From contig NZ_FOOU01000003.1 in assembly GCF_900113275.1 (NCBI RefSeq), positions 310,001-374,000 on the forward strand: DNA of 64,000 bases, written 5' to 3'. Numbering within the stretch: the first letter of the stretch is position 1; every line of letters starts with the position of its first letter. Shown in pieces: positions 45,358-54,458 of the stretch. A program made the position numbers and the translations under genes. Below the pieces are notes generated by a model. The model searched no databases. It was not told the DNA's origin and saw nothing but the letters and a program-made list of their open reading frames with translations. Source of the DNA: Neptunomonas qingdaonensis. GTDB lineage: Bacteria; Pseudomonadota; Gammaproteobacteria; Pseudomonadales; Balneatricaceae.

Positions 45358-46692
45358 TTAGCCCCGAGTGTGTACCGCTTCACCCATTACATACGTCGCT
45401 TTAATGGCACGGTCATCACCGAGTGTCATCAGTACAAATAAGCGTTCTTCAATTGAGGTTGTTTGCTGCATGCGATACGCCATAAGCGGCGTGGCGTGGT
45501 AGTCGAGTACGGCAAAGTCGGCTTCTGTACCGGGTTGCAAGGTGCCGATTTTATCTTCTAATTTAAGTGCGCGCGCGCCGCCGAGTGTCGCCAGGTAGAG
45601 GGATTTAAACGGATTAAGTTTTTTGCCCTGTAGTTGCATCACTTTATAGGCCTCGTTGAGGGTTTGCAGCATCGAAAAGCTGGTGCCTGCGCCTACGTCA
45701 GTACCGAGTCCTACTTTAATATTGTGTTGCTCTGCTTTGGCCAGATCAAACAATCCGCTGCCTAAAAATAGATTGGACGTCGGGCAAAAGGCGAGGGCAG
45801 AGTCGCTTTCGGCCAGGCGTTTACATTCGTCATCACACAGGTGTACGCCATGGGCAAAGACAGAACGCTCGCCTAATAAGTTAAAATGGTCATATACATC
45901 TAAGTAGCCGCTTTGATTAGGAAACAGCGCTTTTACCCATTCTATTTCTTGTCTATTTTCGCTCAGATGCGTGTGCATATACAGCTGCGGATACTCGCTC
46001 AGCAGTTTGCCGGCTAATGTGAGCTGTTGGCCGCTGCTGGTGGGCGCAAATCGGGGAGTCACGGCGTAGTGCAGCCGACCTTTGCCATGCCAGCGTTCGA
46101 TCAGTGCTTTGCTGTCGTGATAGCTACTTTCTGGCGTGTCGGTGAGTGTGTCAGGTGCATTACGGTCCATCATGACTTTACCGGCGATCATCCGCAGGTT
46201 ACGGCTTTCTGCCGCCTCAAAAAAAGCATCGACCGATTGCGGGTGCACCGTGCCAAATACCAATGCTGAGGTGGTGCCGTTGCGCAGTAGTTCGGTTAAA
46301 AAGATCTCTGCGACGTTATCCGCGTAGTCTTTATCCGCAAATTTGTCTTCTTCAGGAAAGGTGTAGTTATTCAGCCAGTCGAGTAGCTGTTCACCGTAAG
46401 AGGCGATCATGCCGGTTTGCGGGTAGTGAATATGCGTATCGACAAAGCCCGGTGTGATCAGCGCGTTTTTAAATGTAGTGATGGGTGTCTCGGCGGCCAA
46501 TGTGGCGAGTAATGTTTCAGCAGGGCCTACTGCTGTGATGAGTCCGTTTTCTACGATGAGCAGACCGTCTTCAAAGTATTGATAGCTGGCATCTATACCG
46601 ACCCTTGCCGGATCATCAAGCGTGTGAATAATGGCGGCACGGTATGCGTGAGCATGAGGGTGAAAGAGAGAGTCTGAATAAGTTGTTGTCAT
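45358..46692 (-). CDS. guaD: Guanine deaminase
   Basis: A 444-residue cytoplasmic amidohydrolase that turns guanine into xanthine. Metal-binding motifs are PGFVDTHIHYPQ at the barrel start and HTHLSENRQEIEWV, HGVHLCDDE and LGTDVGAGTS further on. The length matches GuaD (about 440). It is last in the xdhA-xdhB-xdhC-guaD unit, overlapping xdhC by 4 bp; its product xanthine is the substrate of the enzyme encoded upstream. Confidence 0.95.
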   Translation of the reverse strand: MTTTYSDSLFHPHAHAYRAAIIHTLDDPARVGIDASYQYFEDGLLIVENGLITAVGPAETLLATLAAETPITTFKNALITPGFVDTHIHYPQTGMIASYGEQLLDWLNNYTFPEEDKFADKDYADNVAEIFLTELLRNGTTSALVFGTVHPQSVDAFFEAAESRNLRMIAGKVMMDRNAPDTLTDTPESSYHDSKALIERWHGKGRLHYAVTPRFAPTSSGQQLTLAGKLLSEYPQLYMHTHLSENRQEIEWVKALFPNQSGYLDVYDHFNLLGERSVFAHGVHLCDDECKRLAESDSALAFCPTSNLFLGSGLFDLAKAEQHNIKVGLGTDVGAGTSFSMLQTLNEAYKVMQLQGKKLNPFKSLYLATLGGARALKLEDKIGTLQPGTEADFAVLDYHATPLMAYRMQQTTSIEERLFVLMTLGDDRAIKATYVMGEAVHTRG

Positions 46693-47543
46693 CGCTTGTG
46701 TGCCAGTGATGCTGTGTGTTGGAGCGGGATGCTGGTTATATTTTTGTCAGGTGTAGCGCTTTTCGTTTTATTGCCTGTGGCGGCTATCTGGTAATGGGCA
46801 ATAAGCTCGGCAGCAATGGAGACGGCAATTTCGCCGGGGAGTTTGCCGCAGACCGAGGCCAGACCTGCCGGGCAATGTAACTGCGCAATACTGCTTTCAT
46901 CAAAGCCTTTGTGGCGCAGGCGATGTTCGAATTTACGCCGTTTGGTGTTTGATCCGATCATGCCGAGGTAACGGTAGTCATCTCGTTTTAGAAGCGCTTC
47001 TATCAATGCCTGGTCTAGCTGGTGGTTGTGGGTCATTACTAAGCAGTAGCTGAAAGCGGCCAGGTCAGGTACTTCATCTACGGGTTCCTCAGATACACAA
47101 TGGGTGACATTAGACGGCAATACGGCGGGAAATTGTTCAGCACGGTTATCTATCCAGGTGACTTTGCAGGGAAGGTTACCCAGCAAAGGAATTAAGGCTT
47201 TAGCCACATGGCCTGCACCAAAAAGCGCAATATGTAACGCAGGCGGATTGATGGGTTCAAATAACAGTTGGATTGTGCCGCCACAACATTGGCCAAGGCT
47301 GGCGCCTAATGCGTAGCTCTCAAGCTGCGCACTGCTGCAGTGTTCTGCTAATCGCTGGCGGGCTTGTTTAATTGCCTTGTGCTCGAGATGACCACCTCCG
47401 ATGGTTTCATATGTATCGTCGGCGGTGACAATCATCTTAGTACCCGCATCACGGGGTGTTGATCCGCGGTTTGCTACGACGGTAATCAGAATTGCCGCTG
47501 TACCTTCGTTGTTCAGGCGATTAAGCGTATTCAGCCAGTTCAT
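46689..47543 (-). CDS. xdhC: Xanthine dehydrogenase accessory protein XdhC
   Basis: A 284-residue chaperone that binds and sulfurates the molybdenum cofactor before insertion into XdhB. It shows the N-terminal XdhC domain (TVVANRGSTPRDAGTKMIV, IGGGHLEHKAI, SLGQCCGGTIQLLFE) and a C-terminal Rossmann domain (LFGAGHVAKALIPLL, then YLGMIGSNTKRRKF). It overlaps both xdhB and guaD by 4 bp. Confidence 0.94.
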   Translation of the reverse strand: MNWLNTLNRLNNEGTAAILITVVANRGSTPRDAGTKMIVTADDTYETIGGGHLEHKAIKQARQRLAEHCSSAQLESYALGASLGQCCGGTIQLLFEPINPPALHIALFGAGHVAKALIPLLGNLPCKVTWIDNRAEQFPAVLPSNVTHCVSEEPVDEVPDLAAFSYCLVMTHNHQLDQALIEALLKRDDYRYLGMIGSNTKRRKFEHRLRHKGFDESSIAQLHCPAGLASVCGKLPGEIAVSIAAELIAHYQIAATGNKTKSATPDKNITSIPLQHTASLAHKR

Positions 47544-49921
47544 GACTCCTGCTCCGCCGCCAATTGTTGACGCAATGCTGTTACGCCCATGAGTACTTTT
47601 TCTGGTGTGGCAGGGGCATCTATCAGCGGATGAATTCGATAACCCGATAAGCTGGATACCGCATCTTTAATCGCTGACCATACTGAAATACTCAGCATAA
47701 GCGGTGGCTCGCCGACGGCTTTAGAATGAAATACGGTATCTTCTGGATTTTTGCGATTTTCGATCAGTTTTACCCGAAAATCTAACGGCGTATCCGCCAC
47801 TGCCGGAATTTTGTAGCTGGCAGGGCTATTGGTCATAAGCTTGCCTTGCTCGTTCCAAACCAGCTCTTCGGTAGTTAACCAGCCCATGCCTTGAATAAAG
47901 CCGCCTTCAACTTGTCCAATATCGATGGCAGGGTTCAGCGATGCACCTACATCATGGAGAATATCGGCGCGCAATACTTTATATTCGCCGGTTAAGGTAT
48001 CAATAACGACTTCTGAGCAGGCCGCTCCGTATGCAAAATAGTAGAAAGGGTGGCCGCTGGCTTTGTCACGATCGTAGAAAATTTTAGGCGTTTTATAAAA
48101 ACCGCTGCTAGAGAGTGAAACTTGCGCAAAATAGGCGAGTTGTACCAAATCATCAAAGCTGATGAGCTGCTCGCCTGCTTGAATCAGATTGTTATTGAAT
48201 CTGATCTCGGTAATATCCACGCCAAAATGTGCTGCGGCAAAATCGCTGAGACGTTGTTTGAGGATACGAGCTGCCGCTTGTGCGGCTTTGCCGTTCAGGT
48301 CTGCTCCAGAGGAGGCAGCTGTCGGGGATGTGTTCGGTACTTTGCCGGTATTAGTTGCGGTGATCTGGATACGTTCCAAATCGACCTGAAATTCCTCGGC
48401 TACTATCTGCGCCACCTTGGTATTGAGCCCCTGGCCCATCTCTGTGCCGCCGTGGTTCAGGTGAATGCTGCCATCGGTGTAGATGTGGATAAGCGCGCCG
48501 GCCTGATTCAGAAAGGTCGCGGTAAAGGAGATGCCGAATTTAACCGGGGTGAGTGCAATCCCTTTTTTTAGGATGTAACTGGATTGGTTAAACTGCTTAA
48601 TCGCGGTGCGACGTTCTGCGTAACAAGAACTTTGTTCCAGATCGCTTATTATCTCGTCCAGTAAATTCTCTTCTACCGTTTGCTGGTAGTGAGTGATATT
48701 GCGTTCGGTTTTGCCGTAAAAATTACGCTTACGAATCTCTAACGGGTCTTTACCTAAATGACGGGCGATATGATCCATCACATTTTCAATCGCTAGCATG
48801 CCTTGCGGACCACCAAAACCTCGAAAGGCAGTATTGGAGGCAAGGTTAGTTTTGCAACGGTGGCCGGTAATGAGAGCATCGCTTAAGTAATACGCATTAT
48901 CAGAGTGAAACATGGCTCGATCTACGATGGAACCCGACAGGTCTGCAGAATAGCCGCAGTTACCAGCCAGTTGCATATTGATGCCTTGTAACCTGCCCGT
49001 ATCATCAAAGCCAACATCATATTCGATATAAAAAGGGTGGCGCTTGCCGGTTATCATCATATCGTCAATACGTGGCAGACGCATTTTTACGGGTTGTCCT
49101 GTGATGTTTGCAACCACAGCCGCCATACACGCAGGGCCTGCTGCCTGAGTTTCTTTGCCACCAAAGCCACCACCCATACGGCGCATATCAACAACAACCT
49201 TACTCATGGGTAGGTCAAGTACACTGGCGACCAGCTTTTGTATTTCGCTCGGGTGCTGCGTGGAACAGTAAACCAGCATGCCACCGTCTTCCGTTGGCAT
49301 CACGGAAGAGACTTGTGTCTCAAGGTAAAAATGCTCTTGCCCGCCAACATGCAGTTCGCCTTGTAAGCGATGCTTGGCGTTTTGCAGCGCTTTTCTCGCA
49401 TCGCCGCGTTTGTGCTGGTGACTTTCTTGAACAAATTGTTTGTTGTCGAGCGCCTGTTTTACATCCAGTACAGCGGGTAGCGGTGCATATTCGATAATGG
49501 CAGCATTGGCAGCTTGCCTTGCAATATCGAGTGAGTTGGCCGCAACCGCAAGTATCGGCTGGCCCAGGTATTCGACAACGCCATCTGCCAACAAGGGGTC
49601 TCCGGCAAACACGGCGCCTATATCCAGTTTTCCGGGTACATCTTTAGCGGTAATGACACAGACAACGCCGGGAATCTCGTCACAGGGGGAGGTGTCTATT
49701 TTTACAATAGTGGCATGTGCCTGTTCGCTGAGGCGTGCATATAAATGTAGCAGGTTAGGATATTCTAAACGATCATCTACATATAAAGCTTCGCCGCTGA
49801 CATGCCTTGCCGCACTTTCATGAGGAATCTTTTTACCTACACCGTTTTTCAGATCCTGTGTAAGTTGCTGTTCCAGCTCTGCCCTCGACTTAACGGGGGT
49901 AGGAGACGCTTGCTTAGACAT
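47540..49921 (-). CDS. xdhB: Xanthine dehydrogenase molybdenum-binding subunit XdhB
   Basis: The 793-residue molybdopterin subunit that oxidises hypoxanthine and xanthine to urate. It has the ald_Xan_dh_C domain near the N terminus and the Mo-binding domain with GGGFGGKETQA, AFRGFGGPQGM and the catalytic Glu region VGEPPLMLS. Full length and intact. It overlaps xdhA by 8 bp and xdhC by 4 bp. Confidence 0.95.
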   Translation of the reverse strand: MSKQASPTPVKSRAELEQQLTQDLKNGVGKKIPHESAARHVSGEALYVDDRLEYPNLLHLYARLSEQAHATIVKIDTSPCDEIPGVVCVITAKDVPGKLDIGAVFAGDPLLADGVVEYLGQPILAVAANSLDIARQAANAAIIEYAPLPAVLDVKQALDNKQFVQESHQHKRGDARKALQNAKHRLQGELHVGGQEHFYLETQVSSVMPTEDGGMLVYCSTQHPSEIQKLVASVLDLPMSKVVVDMRRMGGGFGGKETQAAGPACMAAVVANITGQPVKMRLPRIDDMMITGKRHPFYIEYDVGFDDTGRLQGINMQLAGNCGYSADLSGSIVDRAMFHSDNAYYLSDALITGHRCKTNLASNTAFRGFGGPQGMLAIENVMDHIARHLGKDPLEIRKRNFYGKTERNITHYQQTVEENLLDEIISDLEQSSCYAERRTAIKQFNQSSYILKKGIALTPVKFGISFTATFLNQAGALIHIYTDGSIHLNHGGTEMGQGLNTKVAQIVAEEFQVDLERIQITATNTGKVPNTSPTAASSGADLNGKAAQAAARILKQRLSDFAAAHFGVDITEIRFNNNLIQAGEQLISFDDLVQLAYFAQVSLSSSGFYKTPKIFYDRDKASGHPFYYFAYGAACSEVVIDTLTGEYKVLRADILHDVGASLNPAIDIGQVEGGFIQGMGWLTTEELVWNEQGKLMTNSPASYKIPAVADTPLDFRVKLIENRKNPEDTVFHSKAVGEPPLMLSISVWSAIKDAVSSLSGYRIHPLIDAPATPEKVLMGVTALRQQLAAEQES

Positions 49922-51455
49922 AATCCGTCACTCTGGTTGGTATATGGGGCAGCGTTTGGGTTGGCTTATGGTTTGCATTGGCGTTTGGCTTAAGGGCTGA
50001 TTGTGACTCTATCCAGCATTTTAGCAGTATATTTTGTGCTGCCCGCATGCGGTAATCTGCACTGGCGCGGAAGTCGGACAGGGGGGCAAAGTCGTGTTGT
50101 AAGGCGTCCATTGCTTGATGAATCGTGGTTTCTGCCCATACCTGGTTGAGTAAGGCTTGCTCGCAATGGCTGGCGCGTTTAGGGATGGCCGCCATGCCAC
50201 CAAACGCAATAATGGCGCTGCTAACCTGGCCATGGTTTATCTTGATATGGATAGCAGCACACACAGCCGAGATATCATCGTCGAGTCGCTTCGATATCTT
50301 ATAAACACGATAAATAGAGTCTTGCGGCTTACGCGGAAGAATAATCTTTTCGATATATTCACCTTGCGCTAATTGCGTTTTCCGATAATCAACAAAGAAC
50401 TCATCTATCGGCAGAAAGCGCCTTACTCCGGCTATACGTAACTGCAAAATAGCACCTGCGGCGATGAGTGCGGGAGGTGCGTCGCCAATCGGAGAGGCAT
50501 TGGCGATATTTCCTCCGAGTGTGCCCTGGTTACGAATTTGCAGTGAAGCAAAACGTTCTAATAAGTGACCAAAGTCTGGATATTCTTCAGCAATCACCGA
50601 ATGGCATTGACTGAGCGGAACGGCAGCGCCGATCTCGATATGGGTTGCAGTGAGGTTTATTTGTTTGAGTACCAGGATTTCTCCCAGATAGATGAGTGTA
50701 TTAAACGATTGATGTTTTTGGGTGATATCCAGCACTAAGTCAGTACCACCGGCCAGAAGCTGAGCGGCAGGATGTTGCTGTAATAATTCATCCAGTTCTT
50801 GCAATGTGGTGGGTGAAAAGGCCGTTTTTAATGCGTGCGTGGTGCTGTGTTGCGCGTTGCTGATTGCATGGCATTGGACAGGCTGGATGCTATTAAGAAT
50901 GTCTATTGTCCGCTGCTTTTGTTGGTCAAACTTGTCTGACTGATGGTGGTTGCCGATCTCTTTTGCTGCATTCATTATGGGCTGGTAACCCGTGCAGCGG
51001 CAGAGGTTGCCGGCTAGCGCTGCTAAAGCTTCGGCTTTGTTGAATTCAACACAGGGATTGTTTTGTATGGATTTTTTTTGCGAGGCATTTTTTTGATAGG
51101 CAAACAGCGACATGATTATGCCCGGCGTACAAAAGCCGCATTGGGAGCCGTGATGGTCAACCATCGCCTGTTGTACAGCATGTAGTTGATCAGCCTCTTT
51201 TAAATCTTCAACGGTCAGTAGTTGTTTTCCATTCAATGCAGGCAGCAGCGTCAGGCAGCTGTTAATTGAGCGATAGGCTAGCTGGCCATTTTCCACTTCT
51301 GCTAGTACGACGGTACAGGCTCCACAGTCCCCGGATGCACAGCCCTCTTTGGTACCCATGCGACGCTGTACGTTGCGTAAGTAGTTGAGCACAGTCGTAT
51401 TGGGGTCGATCGTGCTAATAGATTGCCGCTGATTGTTGAGTAGAAAATGGATCAT
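49914..51455 (-). CDS. xdhA: Xanthine dehydrogenase iron-sulfur/FAD subunit XdhA
   Basis: The 513-residue electron-transfer subunit. The N terminus holds the plant-type [2Fe-2S] cysteines (GCASGDCGACTVVL), then the second cluster domain (CGFCTPGIIMSLF, LCRCTGYQPI), then an FAD domain with LLAGGTDLVLDITQ and GGNIANASPIGD. It is the first gene of the operon. The upstream region has a pair of direct repeats and a TTGACC hexamer. Confidence 0.95.
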   Translation of the reverse strand: MIHFLLNNQRQSISTIDPNTTVLNYLRNVQRRMGTKEGCASGDCGACTVVLAEVENGQLAYRSINSCLTLLPALNGKQLLTVEDLKEADQLHAVQQAMVDHHGSQCGFCTPGIIMSLFAYQKNASQKKSIQNNPCVEFNKAEALAALAGNLCRCTGYQPIMNAAKEIGNHHQSDKFDQQKQRTIDILNSIQPVQCHAISNAQHSTTHALKTAFSPTTLQELDELLQQHPAAQLLAGGTDLVLDITQKHQSFNTLIYLGEILVLKQINLTATHIEIGAAVPLSQCHSVIAEEYPDFGHLLERFASLQIRNQGTLGGNIANASPIGDAPPALIAAGAILQLRIAGVRRFLPIDEFFVDYRKTQLAQGEYIEKIILPRKPQDSIYRVYKISKRLDDDISAVCAAIHIKINHGQVSSAIIAFGGMAAIPKRASHCEQALLNQVWAETTIHQAMDALQHDFAPLSDFRASADYRMRAAQNILLKCWIESQSALKPNANANHKPTQTLPHIPTRVTDYV

Positions 51456-51477
51456 TAACGGCTCCTATTTGCGGCTG

Positions 51478-51497
51478 TATCAGACAATATCAGACAC
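51478..51497 (-). promoter_or_regulatory. Direct repeats upstream of xdhA
   Basis: Two copies of TATCAGACA (51478-51486 and 51488-51496) with a 10-bp period lie 23-41 bp before the xdhA ATG. A TTGACC hexamer (minus strand, 51535-51540) further upstream may be a -35. The repeats could be a one-face binding site for an operon regulator. Confidence 0.5.
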
Positions 51498-51641
51498 TTA
51501 AGTCTATTTAAGCATATTATCTTTCTGATTTTTTGGTCAAGTAATTGCGCTTTTCAGTGTCTTTATAAGGTGAGCAGCCGTTAGTGGATATGTTTATACC
51601 GTTATCTTATGTAAGGCTTTTAGTTTCGCTTCTATCAACCA

Positions 51642-53066
51642 TTAAGTCAGCTCTGAAACCATCTCTTGTATACAGGTAGCGACCTGTTTTATGGCGTTCT
51701 CATTCTTTTCAGATGGCTTATCGGTAAAGTTAAGACGCATGCAGTTGCGGTATTTACCTGAGGCAGAAAATAACACGCCTGGTGCTATGCTGACTCCTCG
51801 CTTCATGGTGCGCTGATTAAGCTCCACGGTGTCGATATCTGTAGGCAGTTCGACCCATAGCAGGAAGCCGCCTTGGGGATAGCTGATTTTTGTTCCTTTG
51901 GGGAAGTACTTTTCTACCCAGCCTATCATCACATCTCTGCTCTGATGATATTTTGCCCGCATTTTACGAATATGACGTTCATAGCCGCCTTGGGCGATAA
52001 ATTCCGCAATGCCGTGTTGAGGTAGGGTGGGTGTGCTGGCAGTGACCACATATTTCATGTGCATTACCTGATTAACATAGCGACCGGGTGCAACCCATCC
52101 GATACGCAGGCCAGGAGCGAGTGATTTTGAAAATGAGGAACACAGCAAGACGCGTCCTTCTGTATCAAAAGACTTGATAGAGGGAGGGCGGGGTGATGTA
52201 TAGGAAAGATCACCGTAGATGTCATCTTCTATAATAGGGATGTCGTAGCGGGAGGTGAGTTCCAATAAACGCTGTTTGTGCTCAACCGGCATGGTATAGC
52301 CCAGCGGATTGTTGCAGGTAGGAGTGATCAGTATCGCTTTGACCGGCCATTGCTCCATTGCCAGTTCCAGGGCTTCGATACTAATCCCGGTTTCAGGGTG
52401 GGTGGGGATCTCCAGCGCTTTTAGCCCGAGTGCTTTAATGGCCTGTAAGGAGCCATAAAAGCTAGGCGAATCCACAGCGACCACATCGTCTTGTTGAGTG
52501 ACAGCGCGTAAACTGGCAGACAGTGCTTCCTGGCATCCTGCGGTAGTAATAATATCGTCTGGATGCAGACGACAGCCAGAATCCACCATCAAGCGTGCTA
52601 TTTGTAAACGCAGGCAATCCGCACCTCTGAGGTCTTCATACGAGAGTATGCTGCCACCGCCGTGCTTGTTTAAATCTGACATGATACGCATTAATGGTTT
52701 TAATGTGGGCGCTTCAAGGTCTGGGATGGCGCGGCTGAGCTGCACAATATCTGCCGTCGTACTGGCGCATAGCAGGTTTAACACCTCTTCCCATTGAGAC
52801 ACTTCTATCGGTGTTTGTGTTGGACGGGACAGGTCGGGCAACTGCTGAGGGGCTTTTTGTCGATTGACGACATAAAAACCCGATTTGGGGCGTGATTCAA
52901 CCCAACCTTGATCTTCCAGTAACCGGTACGCTTCCTGAGCGGTAGATATACTAACTTCATGGGTTAGGCTTAATGCCCGAATCGAAGGTAGCTTCTCTCC
53001 GGCTTGATAAAAAGATTGCTCTATACGTTCTTCAATGGCGTGCGCTACTTTTTCATAAAGTTTCAT
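51642..53066 (-). CDS. MocR-family regulator (GntR DNA-binding domain fused to aminotransferase-like domain)
   Basis: A 474-residue protein. The N-terminal winged helix (about 1-70, with SIRALSLTHEVSISTAQEAYRLLE) is joined to a fold-type I PLP domain (about 110-474). The PLP lysine is in SSFSKSLAPGLRIGWV, with TPTCNNPLGYT and EDDIYGDLSY typical of the group. MocR proteins use PLP as effector or ligand. A DUF1127 mini-gene diverges 194 bp away and the xdh operon lies downstream on the same strand; which one it controls is not shown. Confidence 0.9.
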   Translation of the reverse strand: MKLYEKVAHAIEERIEQSFYQAGEKLPSIRALSLTHEVSISTAQEAYRLLEDQGWVESRPKSGFYVVNRQKAPQQLPDLSRPTQTPIEVSQWEEVLNLLCASTTADIVQLSRAIPDLEAPTLKPLMRIMSDLNKHGGGSILSYEDLRGADCLRLQIARLMVDSGCRLHPDDIITTAGCQEALSASLRAVTQQDDVVAVDSPSFYGSLQAIKALGLKALEIPTHPETGISIEALELAMEQWPVKAILITPTCNNPLGYTMPVEHKQRLLELTSRYDIPIIEDDIYGDLSYTSPRPPSIKSFDTEGRVLLCSSFSKSLAPGLRIGWVAPGRYVNQVMHMKYVVTASTPTLPQHGIAEFIAQGGYERHIRKMRAKYHQSRDVMIGWVEKYFPKGTKISYPQGGFLLWVELPTDIDTVELNQRTMKRGVSIAPGVLFSASGKYRNCMRLNFTDKPSEKNENAIKQVATCIQEMVSELT

Positions 53067-53259
53067 TTCCTTGCCTTGCCTTCTTTATTGGTTAATAACG
53101 CCGCTGACTCAATGATAACTGCATGACAGATTTGTTAAAAAATTACCAATACAGTCATCTGTGCCGGTTATCTGTATTCGTCTAAAGTAATTGAAGCTAA
53201 ATCTGTAATGATTTCAGTTTACGGCATAAGATATTTATCATCAACTACAGGAGGGTACA

Positions 53260-53433
53260 GTGATGATTATCATTGAAATGCTTAGAAGAATTTTGCAGAG
53301 ATTAGGTGCGTTGCAGCAGCGTCAGCATTCACGCCGTCAACTGGCCGCACTGGATCGGCGCGCTTTGAAGGATATTGGGATCAGTCCTGAAGATGCTTTG
53401 TCAGAAGCACAGAAGCCATTTTGGCGTGGATAG
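53260..53433 (+). CDS. DUF1127 small protein
   Basis: A 56-57-residue protein not covered by longer ORFs. The strong ribosome site CAGGAGGG precedes GTG 53260 and ATG 53263, which are adjacent in frame; ATG is the likelier start. The signature RRQLAALDRRALKDIGIS with a Lys-Pro-Phe-Trp end is DUF1127. In other bacteria such proteins affect RNA turnover, phosphate or carbon metabolism. It diverges from the MocR regulator, so that regulator may control it. Confidence 0.88.
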   Translation: MMIIIEMLRRILQRLGALQQRQHSRRQLAALDRRALKDIGISPEDALSEAQKPFWRG

Positions 53434-53685
53434 TAGTGAATAGAAAACGGCTGTGATTTAGTGGTAACCCTTTGGCTACGACTATGAGTCGCGTCGAGGT
53501 ATTTGGCAGTGCTTTAGTAATGTCAGAGGGACCGTTTTATTTATATGATGCTTAAGGCTAAAGATGGCTTTTCCGGCGCGTATAAGAGGTGACCTTTCTT
53601 AAAAAGCTGTCTATGCTGTCGTAATAAGATGTTGTTAGATCCTACCAGACTTCATACTCTAAAAATAACAGAAAGGAGTTCACCG

Positions 53686-54288
53686 ATGCTGGAATCATTT
53701 CGTCACATTCGTTTACAGGAGATAGCTGATGTAAAGCATCTCCTTTCCCCGGAGCAACTCCAGGCTCCTATCAGTTTAACCAGTCCGTCTACCGATGTTA
53801 TGACAGATTTTGAGAAAGTAGATCCGGTCAAAGTTTCTCAGGAAGTTCAGGTCGATGAAGCGCTTGAATGGATGAAAAACCAGCATGTAAGGCTGTTGTT
53901 TGCGACCGATAAAAATGATGCTTTCAGTGGGGTGATTACTTCACGCGATATCATGGGAAGCCGAGTGATGTCTTATATGCAGACACACGGCATTCCTCGT
54001 GAGTATGTGCTGGTGAAACATGTCATGGTAGCAAAAGAGCAATTACAGGCGCTTACCTTCGAGCAGTTACAACATTCAAAAATAGGTGATGTCATGCTGA
54101 CCCTTAAAGATTCAGGAGAACAGCATATTTTAGTCATTGATGAAGGCTTAGCGAAGGTGAAACGGATTCGCGGTATTATCTCAGCAAGTGATGTGTCCAG
54201 AAAGCTGAAAATAGGCTTCGATATAATGTATGAAGCCAAGTCTTTTGCAGAGATTGAGCGGGTTGTAACGCATGGTGGCGGAATTTAA
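53686..54288 (+). CDS. CBS-domain protein
   Basis: A 200-residue cytoplasmic protein from ATG 53686, whose ribosome site AAAGGAG is strong; the earlier ATG at 53629 is not supported. Two CBS motifs are visible (about 35-100 and 130-190), the first with LFATDKNDAFSGVITSRDIMG. CBS pairs usually bind adenine nucleotides. No catalytic domain is attached and the partner is unknown. Confidence 0.84.
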   Translation: MLESFRHIRLQEIADVKHLLSPEQLQAPISLTSPSTDVMTDFEKVDPVKVSQEVQVDEALEWMKNQHVRLLFATDKNDAFSGVITSRDIMGSRVMSYMQTHGIPREYVLVKHVMVAKEQLQALTFEQLQHSKIGDVMLTLKDSGEQHILVIDEGLAKVKRIRGIISASDVSRKLKIGFDIMYEAKSFAEIERVVTHGGGI

Positions 54289-54458
54289 TTCACCAGCATA
54301 TTGCTATCATTTACGTTTAATTTATACTCGCGAAAATGCTAGGTGTTAACGCTGTTCGCTAGTAGATTTATCAGGCTGTAGTTTAGCTCGTAAAGGATAT
54401 CTGATACGGGCTTTTTTCATGAAAACTAAAGAAAGTTAATTGTGAGGTGATATAAGTA

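Noticed and set aside
48122-48571. 149-codon plus-strand ORF inside xdhB
   Set aside because: It is a shadow frame of a fully supported xanthine dehydrogenase gene.
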